A stretch of 45,581 nucleotides of DNA from Rheinheimera baltica DSM 14885 (GTDB lineage Bacteria > Pseudomonadota > Gammaproteobacteria > Enterobacterales > Alteromonadaceae): contig NZ_AUDG01000033.1 in assembly GCF_000425345.1 (NCBI RefSeq), positions 1 through 45,581 on the forward strand, written 5' to 3'. Numbering within the stretch: the first letter of the stretch is position 1; each line of letters opens with the position of its first letter. The notes under the pieces are model-generated. The model had not been told where the DNA came from. It searched no databases and saw only the letters and a program-made list of their open reading frames with translations. Positions 33,584-40,346 of this stretch are shown here, in pieces. The position numbers were made by a program, and so were the translations under genes.

Positions 33584-33590
33584 ATTAATG
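33563..33590. repeat. Perfect inverted repeat with 12-bp arms around the GGDEF palindrome
   Basis: CATTAATGTGCG (33563-33574) and CGCACATTAATG (33579-33590) are exact inverse complements around a 4-base TTAC spacer. The repeat contains the regulatory core and also the TAA stop codon of the BON gene (33585-33587). No T-run follows on the minus strand, so an extended operator fits better than a terminator. Confidence 0.8.
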
Positions 33591-34433
33591 GAAAAAAACG
33601 CTTAAAAAAACAAGCTGGCTGGATTTAACACCACGAATATTCTGCGCCAGTTCAATTGCCAGTGCTTGCTCTACGCCGCTATCGACAGTGCCATTTAGGG
33701 TTACGATACCCTTGTCGGTATTAACCGAAATGTCTGAGCTGGCTACACTGCTGGAATACATAAACATGGATTTTACTTTGGTGGTGATCCAGCTGTCGGC
33801 AATCAAAGTGCTCTCGTCCGCATCATCTTTGTCATCACCTTTGTGGCTGGCTTTTTTATTGCTCACAACTAATTTGTTATCTACCGAACGCACACCATCA
33901 GTATTTTTCGCCAGTTTCTCTGCTTGCTGTTTGGCTTGGATGTTAGCAACCGTGCCGCTTAACACTACCTTACCGTCTGTGGTTTTAACTTCGGTCTCCA
34001 TACCCTCTGTATGCTTACTCCACAGTAGCTTCGACTTTACTACGGTGGAAATGGTGGCATCATCCACGACATCGCCATAACCCCGGCTATCGCCACGATC
34101 AGGCTTTTTGTAATCGGCATCCACTTTAATCTTGTTGTCGACATCTTTTACGCCGTTAACACCGGCTGCAATGGCTCCTGCCAGCTCTTTATGCACATCT
34201 TCTTCAACGTTACCGCTTAGTGTGGCTTTGCCGTCCCGCACAGACACGCTAATGTCGATGGAGCGAAGATAGGGACTTAGCGCATAGGTTGTCCAAATTT
34301 GTGCTTCCTGACGTGCATTCACAAGCGTCGCTCCCGGTTCTTTAGCTGACATGTTTTCATCCGCCATAACGTTACCGCTTAGTGCCAACGCGACTGCCGT
34401 TGCCAACATCCAATTTGAATTTAACGTGTTCAT
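33585..34433 (-). CDS. Periplasmic protein with three BON domains (OsmY-like)
   Basis: The 282-aa protein has a signal peptide (MNTLNSNWMLATAVALALSGNVMAD) and three BON domains. Domain 1 includes ISVSVRDGKATLSGNVEEDVHKELAGAIAAGVNGVKDVDNKI. Domain 2 includes VVKSKLLWSKH...TTDGKVVLSGTVANIQAKQQAEKLAKNTDGVRSVDNKLVV. Domain 3 includes ITTKVKSMFMYSSSVASSDISVNTDKGIVTLNGTVDSGVEQALAIELAQNIRGVKS. The tail SSQLVFLSVFFH is unusual and follows a T7 tract; one base less would end the protein at SSQLVF, so a small indel is possible. OsmY-like proteins are periplasmic osmotic-stress chaperones. GGAAGGAT precedes the start. Confidence 0.87.
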   Translation of the reverse strand: MNTLNSNWMLATAVALALSGNVMADENMSAKEPGATLVNARQEAQIWTTYALSPYLRSIDISVSVRDGKATLSGNVEEDVHKELAGAIAAGVNGVKDVDNKIKVDADYKKPDRGDSRGYGDVVDDATISTVVKSKLLWSKHTEGMETEVKTTDGKVVLSGTVANIQAKQQAEKLAKNTDGVRSVDNKLVVSNKKASHKGDDKDDADESTLIADSWITTKVKSMFMYSSSVASSDISVNTDKGIVTLNGTVDSGVEQALAIELAQNIRGVKSSQLVFLSVFFH

Positions 34434-34473
34434 AATATAATCCTTCCAAGACAGAAATAATTGCCCCAGTGCG

Positions 34474-34539
34474 TTAATGCCGCACCAGCAGCCTTCGGTT
34501 GGCCTTTTCGCCGTTGTATTGATCTTTGTGGTTGCTCAT
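34474..34539 (-). CDS. Possible 21-aa leader ORF upstream of the three-BON gene
   Basis: The ORF encodes a 21-residue basic peptide, MSNHKDQYNGEKANRRLLVRH. It has a well-placed TGAGG a few bases before its ATG and ends 41 bases before the BON gene start. Support for it being real is the ribosome site and its position 81 bases downstream of the shared palindrome, within the 58-97 range of the other units. I do not recognise the sequence. It could be a small stress protein, a leader peptide, or chance. Confidence 0.4.
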   Translation of the reverse strand: MSNHKDQYNGEKANRRLLVRH

Positions 34540-34591
34540 AGAAACCTCATTCACAGCTCAGTCAGCACAAAAATGCGCTGGCAGGTAATGG

Positions 34592-34633
34592 ACTATAAAC
34601 AAATGCAATAACGCCATCGGTACGCCAGCGCGC
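34592..34633 (-). promoter_or_regulatory. Shared activator palindrome plus -10 (BON operon)
   Basis: On the minus strand the site is GCGCGCTGGCGTAC (34633-34620) followed by CGAT. A strong -10, TATAGT (34597-34592), begins 23 bases after the site. This orientation assigns it to the minus-strand sORF/BON unit rather than to the divergent permease at 34707. Confidence 0.7.
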
Positions 34634-34706
34634 TTAAAGGTGCATAACGTGATGATTCATTTTATAGTGCCCACTATCGCATTCGTTACCGCCTGAGAGA
34701 CTTGCC

Positions 34707-36044
34707 ATGCCTGACACCTCCAAAGCCCATACTAGCCAAGCCAGCCTGCCGCGTAATTTGGGGGTATGGAGCCTGTGGTTGCTGGTAGTAAATGGATTAA
34801 TAGGCGCAGGTATTTTTGGCTTACCCGGCGGCGCAGCTAAACTTGCTGGCGAATTTAGCCCGCTAATTTACCTTTTTTGCGCTCTGTTAATCCTGCCGAT
34901 ACTGCTTAGCATGGCGGAAGTAGCCAGTTATTTTCGGGGTAGTGGTGGCCCGGTACGCTATGGTACGGCGGCGTTTGGACCTTTTATTGGCTTCCAGGCC
35001 GGTTGGTTGTATTACATTGCCCGTTTGGTATCGTTTGCCGCTAACACCGTGCTGTTAGTAGACAGTATTGGCTACTTTTGGCCTGACGCCACCACAGGCA
35101 TTAACCGTTGGCTGTTACTTAGCCTTATTGTCACCAGCCTTACACTGCTTAATATCGTTGGTTCCGTGCGTACCATGCGCTCGCTGGCCGGTTTAACGCT
35201 TATTAAGTTTCTGGTGCTGGTTATGCTTGTCGTCGCCGGCGTTATCTCACTTGGCACTATGGTATTGCCCAGTATGCATATCGGCAGTGTGTTTAGTGGT
35301 GAACATACTTATAATTTTGGTGCAGCAACCTTGTTACTGATTTATGCCTTTGTTGGCTTTGAATCTGTGGTAGTACCTGCCGGTGAAGCAACTAACCCCG
35401 CCCGCGATATTCCCCGCGCGTTAATTCTGGGGCTTGCTATGGTTACTCTACTCTATATTGGCATTCAACTCGTTAGCGTTGCTGCCGTGCCCACTATTGC
35501 CAGCTCCAGCACACCGCTGCTGGATGTTGCCAACACCTTGTTTGGCAGTGTCGGCGCGCTAGTATTAATGCTGGGTGTAGTCGCATCTGTTGCAGCGAAC
35601 TTATTGGGCGCTATTTTTTCCACGCCACGTGCCAGTTTCGCACTGGCAGAAGACGGTAGCCTGCCCGCCTGGTTTGGTCAGGTAAATGCACGCTTTTTAA
35701 CGCCGGCAAACTCGATTGCCTTTTTTGGTGCACTGGCGTTGTTACTTACCTTGTATGGTTCTTTTTTATGGCTGGCCGCCGCCACGGTATTAACCCGCGT
35801 ACTACTCTACAGCCTAACCTGTGCGGCAGTGCCTATACTGAGGCCAAAAATGGCTACATCGACCAGTTTTGTCTTAGCCGGTGGCTATGTTATCCCGCTG
35901 CTGGGCATTGCTGCCTGTGGCTGGCTAGCGCTGCAAATCAGCTTATCATCGGCTATTGTTTCAGCATTGTTTGTTCTACTGGGTACGGTGCTTTACTGGC
36001 TGGCCAGGTGGCAAAACCGCAAAATATCATCTACAAAAAGTTAA
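34707..36044 (+). CDS. APC-family amino acid/polyamine permease
   Basis: The 445-aa protein has about twelve transmembrane segments. TM1 has the APC unwound-helix motif LLVVNGLIGAGIFGLPGG. It continues SGGPVRYGTAAFGPFIGFQAGWLYYIAR, and TM6 includes LLLIYAFVGFESVVVPAGEATNPARDIPRA, typical of the APC superfamily (APA/LAT-like). It would be a secondary transporter of amino acids or related amines in the inner membrane; the substrate cannot be read from the sequence. GAGAG lies upstream of the start. The gene ends 45 bases before the lipid-type cluster and could be co-transcribed with it. Confidence 0.85.
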   Translation: MPDTSKAHTSQASLPRNLGVWSLWLLVVNGLIGAGIFGLPGGAAKLAGEFSPLIYLFCALLILPILLSMAEVASYFRGSGGPVRYGTAAFGPFIGFQAGWLYYIARLVSFAANTVLLVDSIGYFWPDATTGINRWLLLSLIVTSLTLLNIVGSVRTMRSLAGLTLIKFLVLVMLVVAGVISLGTMVLPSMHIGSVFSGEHTYNFGAATLLLIYAFVGFESVVVPAGEATNPARDIPRALILGLAMVTLLYIGIQLVSVAAVPTIASSSTPLLDVANTLFGSVGALVLMLGVVASVAANLLGAIFSTPRASFALAEDGSLPAWFGQVNARFLTPANSIAFFGALALLLTLYGSFLWLAAATVLTRVLLYSLTCAAVPILRPKMATSTSFVLAGGYVIPLLGIAACGWLALQISLSSAIVSALFVLLGTVLYWLARWQNRKISSTKS

Positions 36045-36089
36045 CCTTAGGTTATAGTATTGCGCTGTCACTGCACCAGAAGGAGTAAG

Positions 36090-36662
36090 GTGTTGCAAAC
36101 CAGCCAGCTATTAATCCAGTTAATGTTGTACGTCTTTTTACCGTTGTGGGGTATTGCCGGTTTTGTTGACTGGTGCTGCCATCGGGCAACCCGCATTGAA
36201 CATACTTCTGGCTTAAAAGAATCTCTCGTGCATTCTTTGATGGGCCTGCAAATGGCGTTGCCGATACTGCTGTGCTTACTGTTTCAGGTTAATGTCCTTA
36301 TTTTGCTTATTTGCATTGCAGCCTGGTTGGCACACGAAGCCGTTGCACATTACGACGTGCACTATGCCGCGCCAAAGCGCCACATCAGTGTATGGGAAAT
36401 GCATGCACACAATTATCTGGCTACATTACCACTGTATATGTTGTTGCTTATTGTGGTGATTAACTGGCCCATTTTTATCAAGCTGATAACGTTGGACTGG
36501 CAGGGACAATTTTCCTTTACTCCAATGCCTTATGCTCATGGCGGTGACGGCTATCTGCCCTACTATCTGGGCTTTATGGCGATTGTTTGTGTCTTGCCGT
36601 ATATGGAAGAAAATCTGCGCTGTTTGCGAGTGGCTTTACAGCGTGAAGGAGAAGCAGCTTGA
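36090..36662 (+). CDS. Histidine-rich integral membrane protein, first gene of the KAS III cluster
   Basis: The roughly 190-aa protein has about four or five hydrophobic segments. It has clustered acidic and histidine residues: DWCCHR (27-32), IEHTSGLKES with a following H48, HEAVAHYDVH (82-91), H98 and EMHAHNYL (103-110). Repeated H-x(2-4)-H spacing next to membrane helices recalls membrane di-metal oxidases and hydroxylases, but I cannot name the family. Start choice is GTG 36090 or TTG 36093, both close to AAGGAG. Its stop overlaps the next start as TTGA, so it is coupled to the KAS III-like gene and probably acts in the same pathway. Confidence 0.65.
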   Translation: MLQTSQLLIQLMLYVFLPLWGIAGFVDWCCHRATRIEHTSGLKESLVHSLMGLQMALPILLCLLFQVNVLILLICIAAWLAHEAVAHYDVHYAAPKRHISVWEMHAHNYLATLPLYMLLLIVVINWPIFIKLITLDWQGQFSFTPMPYAHGGDGYLPYYLGFMAIVCVLPYMEENLRCLRVALQREGEAA

Positions 36663-37765
36663 GCGTATTTATTACCAGTAGCGGCCACTTTTTACCCGGC
36701 CCGCCGATAGATAACACCCAAATTGAAACGGTATTAGGCTGTGTGCATGGTAAGCCCAGCAGGCTAAAAAGACGCATATTGCAATCCAATGGTATCAAAA
36801 CCCGCCATTACGCTATGGATGCTAATCACACCACTTTTATATCTAACAGTGCCATGGCCGCACAAGCCGCCGAGCATTGTTTGCAACAAAGCTTTCTGGG
36901 GAAACGCCACATCAGAATGTTAAGCGTCGCGACCAGTCAAGGCGACTTAGTACTGCCGGGCTTTGGCTCTATGGTACAAGCCGAGCTTGGGCTCAGTGAT
37001 ATTGAGCTGCATAGCAGCCATGGCATTTGTTCCAGCAGCATGATGGCGCTAAAAGCCGCTTACACCAATTTAAAAGCCGGTGAGCAAAACAATGCACTTG
37101 TTGTTGCCAGCGAGCTGACATCACGTTTGTTTAAAGCCAGTCGCTACGAGGCGGCTGGTGCTGAAGTTGACTTTAACGCCGAATTTTTGCGCTGGATGCT
37201 GTCAGACGGTGCCGGCGCGCTGCTATTAGAGCAAACGCCGCGCGGCCAATGTTTTCGCATCGACTGGATCCGCAGTTTTTCCCATGCCGATGCCTACCCG
37301 GTGTGCATGAGTGTTGGTTATCCAACCTCGGGGCAAGATCAGCGCAGCTGGCAAGACTATCCCACCTACGCTGAGGCAGAGGCCGCCGGTGCTTTGCTTA
37401 TTCGCCAGGATGTCAGGCTATTAGAGAATATCGTTAAGCTTGGCGTAGATGGTTATTTACGCTTGATTGGCGAGGGCAAAGTGCAACCAGACAAGGTTAA
37501 TCATGTACTGTGTCACTATTCGTCACATTACTTTCGCGACAAAATATTCGACATGATGCAGCGCGCTGGCGTAGGTATCCCTGAAGACAAGTGGTACAGC
37601 AATTTATACAGCCGCGGCAACACGGGCTGCGCCTCCATTTTTATTATGCTAGACGAATTTCGCCGCACGCAGACATACCGTACCGGTGACACCATATTAT
37701 GTATGGTGCCAGAAAGTGGCCGCTTTAATAATGCCTATATGCAACTGACTGTCGTGGAGGCTTGA
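36659..37765 (+). CDS. KAS III-like beta-ketoacyl synthase (thiolase fold)
   Basis: The protein is 368 aa with a TTG start preceded by AAGGAG. The thiolase-superfamily triad is visible: C124 in SSHGICSSSMMALKAA, H286 in VLCHYSSHYF and N321 in SRGNTGCASIF. A FabH-like N terminus (FITSSGHFLPGPPIDN) and ILQSNGIKTRHYA are present. The His environment (HYSSH) differs from the FabH HQAN, so primary fatty-acid initiation is unlikely. Enzymes of this kind condense acyl groups in secondary or hydrocarbon lipid pathways such as OleA-type reactions. It overlaps the membrane protein upstream and abuts the diiron-protein gene downstream. Confidence 0.85.
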   Translation: MSVFITSSGHFLPGPPIDNTQIETVLGCVHGKPSRLKRRILQSNGIKTRHYAMDANHTTFISNSAMAAQAAEHCLQQSFLGKRHIRMLSVATSQGDLVLPGFGSMVQAELGLSDIELHSSHGICSSSMMALKAAYTNLKAGEQNNALVVASELTSRLFKASRYEAAGAEVDFNAEFLRWMLSDGAGALLLEQTPRGQCFRIDWIRSFSHADAYPVCMSVGYPTSGQDQRSWQDYPTYAEAEAAGALLIRQDVRLLENIVKLGVDGYLRLIGEGKVQPDKVNHVLCHYSSHYFRDKIFDMMQRAGVGIPEDKWYSNLYSRGNTGCASIFIMLDEFRRTQTYRTGDTILCMVPESGRFNNAYMQLTVVEA

Positions 37766-38449
37766 ATGACAGAACACGTTTTAACCCCGCAAGCCCAACA
37801 ATGCTTACAATCATTAATGCGGGTTTGGTTTGAATTTGAACGCCAACTAGGCCGGGTGCCACTCATCTAGCGCTTGGACCGCGGCCAGTTTAGTAAAGCG
37901 GACTACTGCCAGCTATTACTCAACTGGCGCCAACAGGTTATCGAAGGCTCGCGTTGGATCAGTCGTTGCGCGTCCAGCTTCGATCGCAGTTTTAGCGATG
38001 TACGCTCTGTTATCATTGGCCATGCCCGCGAAGAGCACCGTGATTATGAAATGCTGGAGCAAGATTATGTTGCCGCCGGTGGGCAGTTAACGGCAATACA
38101 AACCGCTCCACGCAATATTGGCACCGAAGCCTTGCATGGCTTTTTAATGTATCGCGCTAGCCAACCCAACCCGGTAGATCTTGTCGGTGCCATGAGGATT
38201 ATTGAAGGTCTGGGCCAAAAAATGGCCAGCAGCTGGGCGGCACAAATTGATCACACTACCGGCGGTGACGGCAGTTACACCCGTTTTATGCGCTACCACG
38301 GCAACAACGACGACGGCCATATGCAAAAGCTGTATCAGCTAATAGACCGCTTGTGCCAAAGCCCACAGCAGTTGAGCGATATAGAGCGAACCGCTCGTGT
38401 TACCGCCCGGCTGTATTGTTTGCAACTGGAAGAAAGTGAAAATGAGTAA
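37766..38449 (+). pseudogene. Haem-oxygenase-like diiron (HDO) protein split by an in-frame amber codon
   Basis: An ATG abutting the KAS III stop opens a frame MTEHVLTPQAQQCLQSL... that meets TAG at 37868-37870. It then continues in the same frame for 191 more codons. The 227-residue product would have E60, E90-H91, E147 and the H178-x3-D182-x2-H185 motif. From memory, this ligand order (E, H, E, H-x3-D-x2-H) is that of haem-oxygenase-like diiron oxidases such as UndA and SznF. The amber fits a CAG-to-TAG change. It removes only helix 1 from a product restarted at TTG 37874, which has no clear ribosome site. The annotation could also be a shortened 191-aa CDS. Confidence 0.75.
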
Positions 38450-39278
38450 AAAAACCAGCGCGTATTTAAACGCCATTGCTAATGATAATTCATTGCCCAT
38501 CGAGCAAGCGGCACTCGATCTTTGGCTGAAAGACTTACAAAACCCACTGCGCTGGGGCGTGCGTCCGTTACTGCAATTTATCTTCGCCATGCTGTTACAT
38601 ATTATTTGGTTTTTTAAACGCTTACCGTTACCGCAGTTTAGCGCTCACAAACATCTGCAAAAGCTGATTTGCTGGTTTTGCAGCCACTTTGTTAGCCGTG
38701 AAGCTAACCTGTTAATTTTGCGACACTACGCGACAGAGTCTAATATCCTTAACTTTTTAGCTGCCAACAGCCCTGGCAGCCCAGCTAACCCTGTAAATTT
38801 ATACCCTAAAAGCATTGCCGATATGCAGCACGCCAGCTTCGTAGACCATGATCAAGAGCTGTTTCGTTTGTTTGCTGAGCTGGGCAGTTGGCACCATCCC
38901 GAACAGCCGCTAAAGCCCACTGAGCTAAGCTGGCAACAATGGCAACCTATTGATATGTCGTCGTTTCAGTTAACAGAAAAACGCACACAGTGGCTTGATT
39001 TTGAAAGCGCTCATGCACTCTTTATGTGTTTATTTTGCCTGTTACTAACCCGCGAAGAATACCGCGATGCTATCAATGGTTTTAACTTGGATCAGTCAAT
39101 CGCCAAGCGTATTGCGGATCTGATTGGCGACAACACCCTGACAGAAATGGCATACAACAAATACCCGCATTATTTGGTTGGGCCCTGGAATTTGGGACAA
39201 CGGTTCTTAATGCATGGTTTTTTTACCGAGCACCTGTATGCCTATTTGGAGCAACGTCGCCAACGCCAGGAGCAATAG
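38442..39278 (+). CDS. Unknown protein of the KAS III/HDO cluster
   Basis: I do not recognise this 278-aa protein. It has one hydrophobic stretch near residues 42-65 (LRWGVRPLLQFIFAMLLHIIWFFKRLPLP) and a His/Glu-containing body (ANLLILRHYATESNILNFLAAN; DFESAHALFMCLFCLLLTREEYRDAI), ending MHGFFTEHLYAYLEQRR. ATG 38442 lies inside the previous gene, whose stop it overlaps by eight bases. This coupling, despite the amber in the upstream gene, indicates a formerly intact operon. It is likely membrane-associated; its role in the pathway is unknown. Confidence 0.65.
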   Translation: MSKKTSAYLNAIANDNSLPIEQAALDLWLKDLQNPLRWGVRPLLQFIFAMLLHIIWFFKRLPLPQFSAHKHLQKLICWFCSHFVSREANLLILRHYATESNILNFLAANSPGSPANPVNLYPKSIADMQHASFVDHDQELFRLFAELGSWHHPEQPLKPTELSWQQWQPIDMSSFQLTEKRTQWLDFESAHALFMCLFCLLLTREEYRDAINGFNLDQSIAKRIADLIGDNTLTEMAYNKYPHYLVGPWNLGQRFLMHGFFTEHLYAYLEQRRQRQEQ

Positions 39279-39281
39279 CCA

Positions 39282-40136
39282 ATGAAAACGGTGGCCCTTG
39301 TCACGTTACACGGTATGGGAGAAACCCAGCCTGATTATGCCGATGAACTATTTCAGCGACTGCAGCAAAGCCTTTCTCAGCAAGCGCATCAGCTATATTG
39401 CAACACCGTTTATTACCAAGACTTATTAGAATACAACGAACAACGGGTATGGCAGGCACTAGGCTCTAAACTACGCTGGAGCAAATTACGCCGCTTTATG
39501 TTGTTTGGCTTTGCTGATGCCGCGGCGCTTGAGCATCGAAAAGAACACCCTCATAGCCTTTACCATTACAGCCAGCTGAAAATTGCCCGCGCACTCTACC
39601 TGGCAAAACAACAACTCAGCCAGGATGGCAAGCTGGTGATATTAGCGCACTCCTTGGGATGTCATGTGCTGTCATGTTATTTGTGGGATGCGCAACAAGC
39701 CAAAAAAGGCATTAAGCCTGCAGCAGGCATATGGCAGGACATAACCCGTTATCAGGCGGGCATCAGTGGTGATACACCATTGTCAGCAGATGACATAGCC
39801 TTCTTGCGAGGTGACCGTCTAACAGCGCTTTTCACCACGGGGTGTAATATTCCTATTTTTGTTGCCGCTCACGCCATGGAGCAAATTATTCCGTTTAACA
39901 AACCGAATAATGATTTTGTCTGGCATAACTACTTCGATAAGGATGATGTGCTGGGTTGGCCCCTGGCTGACTTATCGCCAGGCTATGCTGAATTAGTTGA
40001 CGATATTGAAGTGAACGCCAGCGGCGGCTTTTTCGGATGGCTGGCGGCCAGTTGGAACCCGCTGTCGCACAATCAATATTGGCAAGAACAACGCTTATTA
40101 CAGCACTTAACAAAAAAACTCTCGGCTTTAATCTAA
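39282..40136 (+). CDS. Alpha/beta-hydrolase-like protein of the KAS III/HDO cluster
   Basis: The 284-aa protein opens with ALVTLHGMGETQPDYADELF, an oxyanion-type HGMG after the first strand. It has a nucleophile elbow LVILAHSLGCHVL with S124. A candidate acid/His pair lies in the C-terminal half, but I could not fix it by eye. The pattern fits a lipase/esterase-like alpha/beta hydrolase without a signal peptide, so cytoplasmic. It starts three bases after the preceding stop and closes the five-gene cluster. It could release or cleave an acyl product made by the KAS III-like enzyme; this is inference. Confidence 0.7.
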   Translation: MKTVALVTLHGMGETQPDYADELFQRLQQSLSQQAHQLYCNTVYYQDLLEYNEQRVWQALGSKLRWSKLRRFMLFGFADAAALEHRKEHPHSLYHYSQLKIARALYLAKQQLSQDGKLVILAHSLGCHVLSCYLWDAQQAKKGIKPAAGIWQDITRYQAGISGDTPLSADDIAFLRGDRLTALFTTGCNIPIFVAAHAMEQIIPFNKPNNDFVWHNYFDKDDVLGWPLADLSPGYAELVDDIEVNASGGFFGWLAASWNPLSHNQYWQEQRLLQHLTKKLSALI

Positions 40137-40346
40137 AGGTTAAATCGCGTTTTTACATCAAAGAGCAATCTAATGTGCAACTTTAGTTTACAACTCGCCC
40201 TGTTTATTAAGAAATTTAGCTTAAAAAATCGCTTTAAATTGTTTTTTAATGGAGATATGCTCGAGAGTCCATCTGCTTTTTTACATTTGTAATTTAATGA
40301 TCGGAAATAAAAAAGATAATTTTTGCTGGAACCAGAGGAATAACCA

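Noticed and set aside
33563..33590. The 12-bp-arm dyad as an intrinsic terminator of the BON gene
   Set aside because: No T-run follows on the minus strand, and the core matches the regulatory palindrome with the right spacing to a -10 for the GGDEF gene.
34462..34495. Another GTGCG...CGCAC pair near 34470-34484
   Set aside because: The spacer is 7 bases instead of 4, no -10 hexamer lies 22-23 bases away on either strand, and it overlaps the end of the possible sORF.
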